Notes: generated from the letters alone by a model not told the origin. Shown: positions 18,286 through 26,183, numbered from the stretch's first letter. The stretch is DNA of 64,000 nt from Algoriphagus oliviformis (GCF_017254915.1 NZ_JAFKCT010000004.1:310001-374000); one strand, 5' to 3'. Made by a program: numbers and translations.

Positions 18286-19599
18286 TCAGGAGGTTTGGAC
18301 AGACAGGGACTTTTTGGGAATCGTGACGAGCAGCAGGAATCCGAGCCCGACCACGAAAAACATTCCCAAGGCCACGGCGCTGTTCCTCATACTGCCAGTC
18401 AACTGCTCAATCGCTCCATAGGAGAATGTGCCAAACACGATGGCCAGCTTCTCGGTCACATCATAAAAGCTGAAAAAAGAAGCATGGTCGGTAGTCTCCT
18501 CCGGGATCAATTTGGAGAAAGTAGATCTGGAGAGGGACTGTATCCCTCCCATCACCAGACCCACGACGAATGCCAAGGCATAAAACTCATACACGGTGTA
18601 CACATAGTAGGCCGCTCCGCAGATACCTATCCAAATCAAAACTAAAATCAGCAGGCTGATCTTGTTGCCGGATACTTTGGAGATGTAAGCAAAGAGATAG
18701 CTACCCCCTATGGCCACAAACTGGATGATCAAAATCGTCAAGATCAACTGGTCTCCCGGCAGCCCCAGCTCCTTGTCCCCAAAGGAAGCCGCCAAATACA
18801 TCACGGTCTGCACTCCCATGGAATAGAAAAAGAAGGACAACAAAAACCGCTTCATCACCGGAATCCCCCGCACTTGGGAAAACACCAAACTGATCTCACG
18901 GTAGCCCTTCGTCAGCAACTTGCTTTCGATTTTCTTGCCAAAGGGATTATTGGGAAGGGCACGGAAAGTGATCTGGGCGAAGCCTGCCCACCAAAGTCCG
19001 GTGATCAAAAATGAAAATCGCGGTGCAAAACTTCCTTCCGGCACACCAAAAGCATCGGGAAATTGGATCAGCAAGAGGTTAAACACCAACAAAATCACAC
19101 TCCCTATGTAGCCCAAGGAAAAGCCCCGGGCGCTCAGAAAATCATATTCGTGTTCCTCGGCGATCTCGGGGAGGTAGGCATTGTAAAACACGATGCTACC
19201 GGCATACCCTATACTGGCCAAAACGCTGCAGATGATCCCAAACTCCAAGTTGTCACCCTCAAAGAAGAACAAGCCGACGCAGGAAGCCGACCCCAAGTAG
19301 GCGAAGGCCTTCATGAACAGCAACTTCTTCCCGGAGGCATCGGCAATTCCGGAAAGCAGGGGGGAAAGCAGCGCTATTACCAAAAAGGAAAAAGAAATGG
19401 AATAGGAATACAAAACCGTATTGACCACATCCCAACCGAAGAAACTGACCAAGTCAGAGCCGTCTGTTCCTTTGGTGACACTGTTGTAGTAAACCGGGAA
19501 AATGGTGGAAGTAATGACCAGACTATAGACCGAATTGGCCCAATCGTACATGGCCCAAGCCCCGTGGATTTTCTTTTTATTGGCAAGTAAGACCTTCAT
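18286..19599 (-). CDS. UMF1-family MFS transporter (Atg22-like)
   Basis: The 437-residue protein begins MKVLLANKKKIHGAWAMYDWANSVYSL; the AWAMYDWANS segment is the hallmark of the UMF1/Atg22-like group. About 12 membrane segments follow, with GGIQSLSRSTFSKLIPEE in the second half, also typical. Substrate unknown; eukaryotic Atg22 exports amino acids from vacuoles. The frame opens 7 codons earlier at 19620, but that ATG lies inside the terminator hairpin of the upstream exbD operon, so 19599 is the better start. nnrDE follows after 2 bp. Confidence 0.85.
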   Translation of the reverse strand: MKVLLANKKKIHGAWAMYDWANSVYSLVITSTIFPVYYNSVTKGTDGSDLVSFFGWDVVNTVLYSYSISFSFLVIALLSPLLSGIADASGKKLLFMKAFAYLGSASCVGLFFFEGDNLEFGIICSVLASIGYAGSIVFYNAYLPEIAEEHEYDFLSARGFSLGYIGSVILLVFNLLLIQFPDAFGVPEGSFAPRFSFLITGLWWAGFAQITFRALPNNPFGKKIESKLLTKGYREISLVFSQVRGIPVMKRFLLSFFFYSMGVQTVMYLAASFGDKELGLPGDQLILTILIIQFVAIGGSYLFAYISKVSGNKISLLILVLIWIGICGAAYYVYTVYEFYALAFVVGLVMGGIQSLSRSTFSKLIPEETTDHASFFSFYDVTEKLAIVFGTFSYGAIEQLTGSMRNSAVALGMFFVVGLGFLLLVTIPKKSLSVQTS

Positions 19600-19612
19600 A
19601 ATTTCAAACAAA

Positions 19613-19639
19613 AAAGCCATCCGAAAATCGAATGGCTTT
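19613..19639 (-). terminator. Terminator of the exbB/exbD operon
   Basis: On the minus strand AAAGCCATTCG and CGGATGGCTTT (plus 19629-19639 and 19613-19623) pair with one G-T wobble and a 5-nt loop, followed by TTTTTTG. It begins about 20 bp after the last exbD stop and lies in front of the UMF1-type gene. Confidence 0.8.
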
Positions 19640-19660
19640 CAATATAGATAATCTCAGTGT

Positions 19661-20125
19661 TTAATTGTCGTAGATCTTGCCGGTCGAAGCGTAAAGCACT
19701 CGACGGGCATCTGCGTTTCTCAATTCTGTCTGGACGTCAGAGATAGGACCCATTTTAACATCTTTATCCACCTTCATGGAGATGGTGATACCTCCTCGGT
19801 CGGCCTCAGGCAACTTGTCACGCTCTTGGTTGACCCACTGGACAATGTCCGGAGCAGTCACCAATACGTCATTGGCTTGCACGCGAGGTTCTGACCCGTA
19901 CAGAGAAGTGTTTTTAGGCTTACCGATAAACAGGTAAGAAATCAAACTCTTCTTCTGAAGCTTCTGCAACTGGGAAGCCTGGGGGATTTTTTGCTCTACC
20001 AAGATCTCCTGATCCCGCAACACGGTGGTCACCATGAAGAAAAACAGGAGCATGAAGATAATATCAGGAAGTGCCGAGGTCGGAATCGTGGTGTCCGCTT
20101 TCGTCTTTTTCTTAAACTTTGACAT
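19661..20125 (-). CDS. exbD: ExbD/TolR-family biopolymer transport protein (second copy)
   Basis: The 154-residue protein has the ExbD layout: a short basic N-terminus (MSKFKKKTKADT), one membrane segment with the essential Asp (LPDIIFMLLFFFMVTTVLRD), and a periplasmic domain. With ExbB it forms a proton-driven motor that energises TonB or Tol systems. It starts 1 bp after the first exbD gene's stop. It is distinct from the other ExbD in sequence and shorter by 57 residues. Confidence 0.9.
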   Translation of the reverse strand: MSKFKKKTKADTTIPTSALPDIIFMLLFFFMVTTVLRDQEILVEQKIPQASQLQKLQKKSLISYLFIGKPKNTSLYGSEPRVQANDVLVTAPDIVQWVNQERDKLPEADRGGITISMKVDKDVKMGPISDVQTELRNADARRVLYASTGKIYDN

Positions 20126-20126
20126 T

Positions 20127-20762
20127 TTAATTCCCTCCTATTTTATCTGGTTCTGCAATAGAAATAGCCATTGGAAGGTCTGCCTTGCCACGGTCTTGAA
20201 GAGCCTTAGAGGCATCATCATCACCGGTCAACTGACGATACTCGTCCGCGGAAAGGCCTACTCGCTCGCCATAGATGTCGAAATATGCCTTCTTGGCCAA
20301 GTCAAACACTTCAAGGAAAAGCTCGTAGCTGGTACCTCTGTTGGTCTTAATGGAAACTACCGCTTCGGTAGGGTCATCAGAAGATTCTGCTCTTCTGAGG
20401 GCCTGGGCTTGAAGGGTTGCCGGGAATGTATTGTACAGGGCAACGCCTTTCTCTGTCGGTGCGCCGAAGTTCAGGACGAAGTCCTTGATCTCCTTATCCA
20501 GTCCGTCCGGAGATCTTCTATACTCTCCCTCCACCAACAGGTCGTCGTTGGCGTTGATGAGAATAGTGAAGATGTTCCGCTCGTTCTTCTGGATATCGGG
20601 TGGCGGCACGTTTGGATCAAGCTTGGGAGGCAGGATGTTGAGAATCCCTTTGTCCGAAGCCATCGTTGTGGTGACTAGAAAGAAGATCAAGAGCAGGAAC
20701 GCGATATCCGCCATGGATCCCGCATTTACCTCCTGACTTCCTCTACCTTTACTTCTTGCCAT
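20127..20762 (-). CDS. exbD: ExbD/TolR-family biopolymer transport protein (first copy)
   Basis: The 211-residue protein starts MARSKGRGSQEVNAGSMADIAFLLLIFFLVTT, a typical ExbD membrane anchor with the proton-relay Asp in MADIAF. The periplasmic domain contains ILINANDDLLVEGE and VSIKTNRGTSYELFLEVFD, and has an extra C-terminal stretch of about 50 residues compared with ordinary ExbD proteins. It lies 2 bp after the small membrane protein gene and 1 bp before the second exbD, a tight operon. Confidence 0.92.
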   Translation of the reverse strand: MARSKGRGSQEVNAGSMADIAFLLLIFFLVTTTMASDKGILNILPPKLDPNVPPPDIQKNERNIFTILINANDDLLVEGEYRRSPDGLDKEIKDFVLNFGAPTEKGVALYNTFPATLQAQALRRAESSDDPTEAVVSIKTNRGTSYELFLEVFDLAKKAYFDIYGERVGLSADEYRQLTGDDDASKALQDRGKADLPMAISIAEPDKIGGN

Positions 20763-20764
20763 AA

Positions 20765-21094
20765 TTACTTAATAGCTTTGTTGAGTTCTGTAATCACGAT
20801 ACCGACTATTGCTACAGCTGTCAATACGTAGGTGGTGATCAGACAGCCCCCTACAATTTGTGACATTTGTGGAGTCAGGTTGAATGGCTCGCTTTCAAAC
20901 TTTGGCAACACTTCATTTGAGGAAATAGAATAGCAAATGAAGAACAGTACCAAAATCGCAACCACTCCCAGACCCGTCTTTACCAAGCTCTTTGGATCAT
21001 CCAAAGACTTGATCAGCGGAAGCAAGATGGAGACTACGGCTCCGACTCCCACTAGCGCATAGCTCACATAGAGCATAATATCATAAGTATCCAT
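20765..21094 (-). CDS. Small membrane protein of the exbB/exbD operon
   Basis: The 109-residue protein has three hydrophobic segments (about residues 7-30, 42-60, 82-104) with a polar loop EVLPKFESEPFNLTPQMSQ between the second and third. I do not recognise a named domain. Its position between exbB and the two exbD genes, with 2 bp to the next start, argues for a role in the same motor complex. This is inference from context. Confidence 0.8.
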   Translation of the reverse strand: MDTYDIMLYVSYALVGVGAVVSILLPLIKSLDDPKSLVKTGLGVVAILVLFFICYSISSNEVLPKFESEPFNLTPQMSQIVGGCLITTYVLTAVAIVGIVITELNKAIK

Positions 21095-21147
21095 AGTAAT
21101 TTCTTGAGTTAATTAGGAACTGATTTAGACAAAAGAGGAAGTAAGGA

Positions 21148-21948
21148 TTACTTACCGGTCAATTTGTGCTTCACCAACACGTCTACCAAAGAGATAGAAG
21201 CTTCTTCCATGTCGTTAACCAAAGAATCAATTTTTGCTACCAGGTAGTTGTAGAACAACTGCAGGATGATCGCAACGATCAAACCGGCAACGGTAGTCAA
21301 GAGAGCGATTTTGATACCACCTGCTACGATGGATGGGGAGATGTCACCAGCAGCCTCGATGGTATCGAAGGCGAAGATCATACCGATTACAGTACCCATG
21401 AAACCCAACATTGGAGCCAGGGAGATGAAAAGGGAGATCCATACCAGACCTTTTTCCAATTTGCCCATCTCTACAGAACCGTAAGCGATGATAGACTTCT
21501 CGACCATCTCGATTCCTTCGGAATATCTCATCAAACCTTGGGTAAAGATAGATGCAACTGGACCTTTGGTGTTTCTGGTCACGTCTTTTGCAGCTTCAAT
21601 ACCACCGGATGCCAACGCATCTTCCACTTTGTTGATCAGCTTTTTGGTGTTGGTAGTCGCAAGGTTCAAAGTGATGATTCTCTCCAAAGCGATGGCCAGA
21701 CCCAGGATCAAACAGATCAATACCGGAGTCATGTAAACGGGATCACCTTCGATGAACTTCTCTTTGATTACTTGGTGAAAGCCCTGCTCCTCAGCGACGA
21801 TCTCATCGTCAACGATGGTTGGAGAGGCAGCAGGAGTCTCTACTGCTGGAGTTGTGGTTGCAGCTGCCGAATCAGCATCTTGCGCGTTAGCGAAAACAGG
21901 AACAGTCATGATACCTGCAAGCATGAACAAAGCGATTAACTTTCTCAT
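21148..21948 (-). CDS. exbB: MotA/TolQ/ExbB proton channel family protein
   Basis: The 266-residue protein has an N-terminal signal-like segment (MRKLIALFMLAGIMTVPVFANAQ), an Ala/Thr/Pro-rich linker, and the ExbB core. The core has one membrane segment near residue 80 and a C-terminal pair with LAPMLGFMGTVIGMIFAFD and IALLTTVAGLIVAIILQLFYN, the MotA_ExbB signature. It conducts protons across the inner membrane together with ExbD to power TonB-dependent uptake. The N-terminal extension is common in Bacteroidota members. First gene of a four-gene operon. Confidence 0.93.
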   Translation of the reverse strand: MRKLIALFMLAGIMTVPVFANAQDADSAAATTTPAVETPAASPTIVDDEIVAEEQGFHQVIKEKFIEGDPVYMTPVLICLILGLAIALERIITLNLATTNTKKLINKVEDALASGGIEAAKDVTRNTKGPVASIFTQGLMRYSEGIEMVEKSIIAYGSVEMGKLEKGLVWISLFISLAPMLGFMGTVIGMIFAFDTIEAAGDISPSIVAGGIKIALLTTVAGLIVAIILQLFYNYLVAKIDSLVNDMEEASISLVDVLVKHKLTGK

Positions 21949-22009
21949 AATGTGTTTTTAATTAGACTTTTGATAAAGGTTAAATGGTTTCCAGATTAAA
22001 ATCGAGTTT

Positions 22010-22041
22010 TAAAGGTATGATTTTTTAGATTCAAAAAACAA
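22010..22041 (-). promoter_or_regulatory. Putative promoter of the exbB operon
   Basis: On the minus strand TACCTTTA (22017-22010) matches 7 of 8 of TAnnTTTG, and a TTG (22041-22039) lies 21 bp upstream as a -33 element. The start codon of exbB is about 60 bp downstream. The remainder of the 357-bp gap 21949-22305 is AT-rich on the exbB side and shows no gene I can support. Confidence 0.4.
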
Positions 22042-22305
22042 TGGGGTCTTTTAACTTTTTTGAAAGAATCCGCTGTTTAGATTGAAATTAGGCCAATTTT
22101 TACATGAATGGAACGCTAGAATCAACTTATTCCTCCCGGCAAAATGCGGCCGAAAATAGTTTTCCAAGACTTTCGGACGCCACCGCCGCACATTTCCATT
22201 GGCCATCAAGAATATCCATTTTTTGCTGAAATACCCACCCCTTATTCTATTTTTTAACCAGTGTTGCAAAAAAGAAAACCGGGCATCCCTTCGACAGCTT
22301 TTAGC

Positions 22306-23274
22306 CTACATGCCAAACAGCGTCGGTTCCTCCTTCTTTTTTCCCCTTATATTAAAGGAAACATGCGTCATCAGCCGATTGCCGGCCAGCGCCCGGTCAT
22401 GCGCAAGGTTCTGGCTGAGTGGTATCTGGTAGTTTGCACCCAGGGACAAAGGTCCCATATTCACCTCCACGCCGACTACGTTGCTGAGCAAGTCGCCGCC
22501 GGATTGGTAGACTTCATACCTATTATAAAGCAGATCCGGACTTTGGCTCTCATAAAGCAGGCCGACGTTGGGAGCGACACGGACCTTCTGCTTGATGTTA
22601 AACTTGTAGTAGGCCAGCAGATTGCCGGTAAACTTGTTGCCGTAGCGGTAGTCGTAGCGATTCTCGGTGTTGAGCTTGTAGCTCGTGTTCACGTTGACCC
22701 CGAAGTCCATCAGGCGTATGTCGTAGGCGGCATTGACCAAGAAGTCCGTGCTGCCCGAGCCCAGCTGGAAGTTGTTGGGCGAGTCGGGCATGAGCTGCTC
22801 CCCGTCTTCGTACTTGCCCGTGGGTGCTTTTACCCCAGCTCCCAGCCACAGGGAGTGGGCCAGCATTTTGGAATTGGACGTGGTGATGCGCGATTCGAAA
22901 AGCTTGTAGTTCAAGATCCCCACCACATCGCCCAGTCCTTCCTTTTGCCCTTTGAGGCTGCCGTTTTCCAGCGCTCGGCTATTGAAGTTGTAGGGCAAAA
23001 TGGCCATCACCCGCCACTTGGAGCCGAAGTTCCAAGCGCCCCAGGCCTCGATGCTGCGGTAGCTTTCGTCAGAGGTCAGCGGCGTGCGCTCGCCGCCGGG
23101 CCCGAGATGCGTGGTCAGCAGCTTGGACTGGTAGCGCAGCCCGACAAACTTGTCGCTGAAATCGGGCAAAATCCCCAGGTAGTAGCTTCCCACCCCGCAT
23201 CCGCAGATGTCGCAGGCCAAAACCGGAAAAGACAGCGAGGCAAAGAGAATCAGGGTTATGAGTTTGGTTTTCAT
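22306..23274 (-). CDS. Outer-membrane barrel-like protein with N-terminal CDICGCG motif
   Basis: The 322-residue protein has a signal sequence (MKTKLITLILFASLSFPVLA) followed at once by CDICGCGVGSYYLG, three Cys suited to binding metal. The rest consists of amphipathic strands (SIEAWGAWNFGSKWRVMAILPYNF, LWLGAGVKAPTGKYED, NVGLLYESQSPDLLYNRYE), consistent with an outer-membrane barrel of the transporter-like type. VLAC could also act as a lipobox. Its ATG overlaps the stop of the diheme peroxidase gene (ATGA), so it is coexpressed with the MbnP/MbnH-like pair; a role in copper or other metal handling is inferred from that. Confidence 0.78.
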   Translation of the reverse strand: MKTKLITLILFASLSFPVLACDICGCGVGSYYLGILPDFSDKFVGLRYQSKLLTTHLGPGGERTPLTSDESYRSIEAWGAWNFGSKWRVMAILPYNFNSRALENGSLKGQKEGLGDVVGILNYKLFESRITTSNSKMLAHSLWLGAGVKAPTGKYEDGEQLMPDSPNNFQLGSGSTDFLVNAAYDIRLMDFGVNVNTSYKLNTENRYDYRYGNKFTGNLLAYYKFNIKQKVRVAPNVGLLYESQSPDLLYNRYEVYQSGGDLLSNVVGVEVNMGPLSLGANYQIPLSQNLAHDRALAGNRLMTHVSFNIRGKKKEEPTLFGM

Positions 23275-24356
23275 TTATTAAAAGGGCTGTTGAGGACCGG
23301 CTCCGCCAAAAGTGGATTGGTGACGAAGTCTCGGTCGGTCAGGGTTTGTAGAAAGGCGATCAGTTGCTCTTTTTCGGAATCGCTCATCTGGATACCGATG
23401 GAGCCATCTTCGTTTCGGAAGACCGGATCCAGCGTCTCCGAGTCCACCAAGCCGCTGCGGTAGTGCTCGATCACGCGATTGAGCGTGAGAAAGCGTCCAT
23501 CGTGCATGTATGGCGCGGTGTATTCCCAGTTTCGCAGGCTGGGGACCTTAAACTTGTACTTGTCCGCAGCATTGAGCGTGACATCGTACCGGCCCTGGTC
23601 GTCCAGCGGATTGGGTGCGAGGCCATTGTTGCGGTAGCTGCGATCCGTGAGCAGGGGTTCGGCATGGCAGCTGGCGCAGCTTTTCTGGAAAACCCGATAC
23701 CCGGCCAGCTGCTCTTCGGTGAATTCAGCCTCATGCCTGCGCACTTGGTCATAGTGAGACTGGTCGCTGATCGCCATGAGCATGTATTGGGAGAGTGCTT
23801 TGAAAAACCGCGCGTCGGTGATCTCCTCAGTGCCAAAGGCCTTCTTGAACAATCCCGGATACTCGGGATGCTCCCGCAGTTTGCGCAGCACATTGGGCAC
23901 ATTCTCATCCATCTCCACCGGACTCGTGATCGCATTGATCGCCACCAGATCCAAGTCAAAGACTCCCCCATCCCAAAAGAAGCCTTCGCTCCAGGCCAGG
24001 TTCATGATCGGCTGGGGATTGCGTATGCCGAGCTGATCGTCGATGCCATGGCTCACGTCATGTCCGTGGTGGGTAAAAGCCGCCGTCTGGATATGGCAAC
24101 TGCCGCAGGCGATGGTATTGTTTCGCGACAGGCTGGGCTCAAAAAAGAGCCGCTTGCCGAGTTCAAAGCCGGCTTTGGTCACCTCGTTTCGAGACATATT
24201 ATATAGAGGCTCGGGGAAACCCTCCGGCTGTACAAAGCCCTGGAAAAGCTCCGGCTCCTCCTCGCCACGACCACAAGACCAAGCCACCACCGCCAAAAGC
24301 AGCAGTAGTGGCAAGGCCTTGGAAAGAATGGAAAAACCTGATTTTGGCGCCAACAT
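23271..24356 (-). CDS. MauG/MbnH-like diheme cytochrome c peroxidase (lipoprotein)
   Basis: The 361-residue protein has a lipoprotein signal ending AVVAWSC (Cys28) and two c-type heme sites, CGSCH (84-88) and CASCH (227-231), spaced as in bacterial diheme peroxidases. VPSLRNWEYTAPYMHDGRFLTL is the conserved C-terminal segment of the family. Partnership with an adjacent MbnP-like gene makes it a candidate MbnH homologue; MbnH uses its diheme centre to oxidise a Trp on MbnP. It is probably periplasmic and membrane-anchored. It lies 3 bp after the MbnP-like gene and overlaps the next gene by ATGA. Confidence 0.88.
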   Translation of the reverse strand: MLAPKSGFSILSKALPLLLLLAVVAWSCGRGEEEPELFQGFVQPEGFPEPLYNMSRNEVTKAGFELGKRLFFEPSLSRNNTIACGSCHIQTAAFTHHGHDVSHGIDDQLGIRNPQPIMNLAWSEGFFWDGGVFDLDLVAINAITSPVEMDENVPNVLRKLREHPEYPGLFKKAFGTEEITDARFFKALSQYMLMAISDQSHYDQVRRHEAEFTEEQLAGYRVFQKSCASCHAEPLLTDRSYRNNGLAPNPLDDQGRYDVTLNAADKYKFKVPSLRNWEYTAPYMHDGRFLTLNRVIEHYRSGLVDSETLDPVFRNEDGSIGIQMSDSEKEQLIAFLQTLTDRDFVTNPLLAEPVLNSPFNK

Positions 24357-24359
24357 CGC

Positions 24360-25238
24360 TTACAGACCTTCTTCTCCTTTGCTGAAGTTTTCCGTATGGT
24401 CGTGTCGGAACATGCCCGGGAAATTATTGGCCACGTTCACGCTGAAGTCGCTAAACATCACCGTGGGGTGCTCTGGAATGCTGAAGCTATTTGGCCCGTC
24501 GAAAATCTGCATGACGTCCACGAAAAGATGGACGTTGCTCCTCAGCCCCTCACGCACTTGCGCAAGACCACCTTGCTTCAGGTCCATGGTGACCTCCTTG
24601 ATATTGTTTAGCGTGGGCGCGCTGTAGCCTCCGAAGCCGCCGATGTGGTATTTGAACTGCTTCTTTCCTGTAGGATCCCCCTGCTGGTCATCCGAGATCA
24701 GCGGGCAGGTACCTTCCAGCTTCAGGAAGATATACCCGCTATTCCAGCCCCAATACATTCCCCCTCCGGAATGTCCATGGGAAGGGTCAAAGGAGAGCAC
24801 GCCGGTTCTTTCCTCCACCGGCATGGTATTCCGCAGGCTGTCCACGCCCAAGACGAAAGAAACCTTCGAATAGTCCCCCTCCGGCACCACCAGCTTGGCA
24901 AATCGGGTGTCGCGGTCACTGCCCTGGATCAGGAAATAGCTGTCCTCCTGGGGCACCACATACTCCTCGCCGGACTCGGTGTAGAGCTTGATGTTGCTGA
25001 CAAAGTATTGTAGCGTGGTGATGGAAAACTCCTCCCCCCTTGCGTTGGTGTAGGTTCGTGGAGCCAGGCCAAAGGTCTCCTCGCCCACGATGTTGTCAAA
25101 TTCGAGCGAAAACTCGCCCGACTTCTCCGAGTTGGGACCGGAGTCCTCCTCGATGCAAGCCGTACTGAGTAGGGCAAGGCCGATCATTAGAATGAATTGG
25201 AATACTGATGCCTGTATGTTTTGTGATGGATTTTTCAT
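24360..25238 (-). CDS. MbnP-like lipoprotein
   Basis: The 292-residue protein has a lipobox at LLSTAC (Cys28). The mature part follows the MbnP family pattern: SLEFDNIVGEETF, TLQYFVSNIKLY, VPEGDYSKVSFVLGVD, and the signature MYWGWNSGYIFLKLEG with two adjacent Trp (163 and 165). MbnP proteins bind copper-related ligands in the periplasm, and in methanotrophs one Trp is converted to kynurenine by the partner MbnH. No methanobactin precursor gene is visible nearby. First gene of a three-gene minus-strand operon. Confidence 0.85.
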   Translation of the reverse strand: MKNPSQNIQASVFQFILMIGLALLSTACIEEDSGPNSEKSGEFSLEFDNIVGEETFGLAPRTYTNARGEEFSITTLQYFVSNIKLYTESGEEYVVPQEDSYFLIQGSDRDTRFAKLVVPEGDYSKVSFVLGVDSLRNTMPVEERTGVLSFDPSHGHSGGGMYWGWNSGYIFLKLEGTCPLISDDQQGDPTGKKQFKYHIGGFGGYSAPTLNNIKEVTMDLKQGGLAQVREGLRSNVHLFVDVMQIFDGPNSFSIPEHPTVMFSDFSVNVANNFPGMFRHDHTENFSKGEEGL

Positions 25239-25355
25239 CGTTGGATTGGTTGGAATAAAGACACAGCGCCGCTCACTTTCTTGCCGATTGGCAAGAGGGA
25301 GTTGGCCGAAAAGCGCCTAGCGCCCGTCGGATTCGCTGTTGGGATTTTTTGAAAT

Positions 25356-25516
25356 ATGATTGTCCGCTTTTATGCCAGTAGGTAGCCGTAACGATACGAA
25401 AGAAGGCCAAACTCTAGGCCTTGCCCTACTTCGGTCATCGGTCTTCCAGCCTGCCTAAGCAGACAGGCTCGATTGAAGAAGCAAATTCGCTTACTGGCAA
25501 GATTGCGGATAATCAT
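25356..25516. repeat. Dispersed palindromic element, copy B (161 bp)
   Basis: The ends are ATGATTGTCCGC (25356-25367) and GCGGATAATCAT (25505-25516), an inverted repeat with one mismatch, plus inner TGCCAGTA (25373-25380) and TACTGGCA (25492-25499). Compared with copy A it lacks one 7-bp TTCGGTC unit and has an 18-bp insertion at 25452-25469 that creates the hairpin AGCCTG...CAGGCT. The 11-bp sequence ATTTTTTGAAA flanks both ends (25344-25354 and 25515-25525) and may be a target duplication. It occupies the gap between the MbnP-like operon and the small Cys protein gene; 25239-25355 and 25517-25614 hold nothing else I can support. Confidence 0.85.
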
Positions 25517-25614
25517 TTTTTGAAAACACCTTTCCCCCATAGCCCAGGCTATCGGCGATCTAGACCAGGCTCAAAGCCCGGGATCGAAAAGGTGAACTGG
25601 GTAGGGGTGAAAAA

Positions 25615-25989
25615 TCAGGCCGTGGGCGGCTTGTTGATTTCCTGCGCAACCAAAAAAGTAACCGGCTCGCTGTACATGGCCTCAGGCTGGTGAATCGCTG
25701 ACACGAGCGTCTGATAGACTTGCCCCAAAGCCGGAGCCGGGATGTAGATCCCAAAGTCAGTGCTGAATTTGTGGGTGGCGTTGGCATCCCGCTTTTCCTT
25801 GGCCTCTTTCATCTGCTGGGCGAGGTAGCACTTGCCGTCGCAGTTCATCATCGGCTTGTCTTTGTTCACGCAGAAATTTTCGATGATGTAGGCCTTGTTC
25901 AGCTCATAGCTTCCCCGGATGACCGAGTACACCATGCTGTTGAGCATGAGCACGGAGCAGAGGAAGATATGGAAGAGGCTTTTTACCAC
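25615..25989 (-). CDS. Small exported Cys-containing protein
   Basis: The 124-residue protein has an N-terminal hydrophobic segment (LFHIFLCSVLMLNSMVYSVI) and a conserved-looking motif NFCVNKDKPMMNCDGKCYLAQQMKE, giving C-x(9)-C-x(3)-C spacing. The C-terminal half is rich in Pro, Gln and aromatic residues. Proteins with this CNGKC/CDGKC pattern are common hypothetical proteins in Bacteroidota; I infer a periplasmic metal-related or thiol role from the Cys pattern and the adjacent MbnP-like operon. It lies upstream of that operon on the same strand, separated by repeat copy B. Confidence 0.7.
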   Translation of the reverse strand: MVKSLFHIFLCSVLMLNSMVYSVIRGSYELNKAYIIENFCVNKDKPMMNCDGKCYLAQQMKEAKEKRDANATHKFSTDFGIYIPAPALGQVYQTLVSAIHQPEAMYSEPVTFLVAQEINKPPTA

Positions 25990-26183
25990 GGCGCAAAAGT
26001 AGGCTGGGAAAAAGGACGATCAAAAGGATTTTTAGACTTTTGCAACAAAACTGCACGCCTTTTCTCTCCGACGAGGGGCGCAGGTCAACCCTGCTTTTTT
26101 TCTCAAAGAGAAATTTCCAGAGCTTCTTCGGCATTGTTTTTTCACCTCCGGAAAATGTCTATACATTTCCGCAAAAAATACCG

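Noticed and set aside
22051..22269. 72-residue minus-strand frame in the exbB upstream gap
   Set aside because: Low-complexity basic composition, no conserved motif, and it covers the probable exbB promoter region only in part; no support for a gene.
22261..23463. 400-residue plus-strand frame opposite the CDICGCG protein
   Set aside because: It spans the stop/start junction of two conserved minus-strand genes and lacks any recognisable motif or signal peptide.
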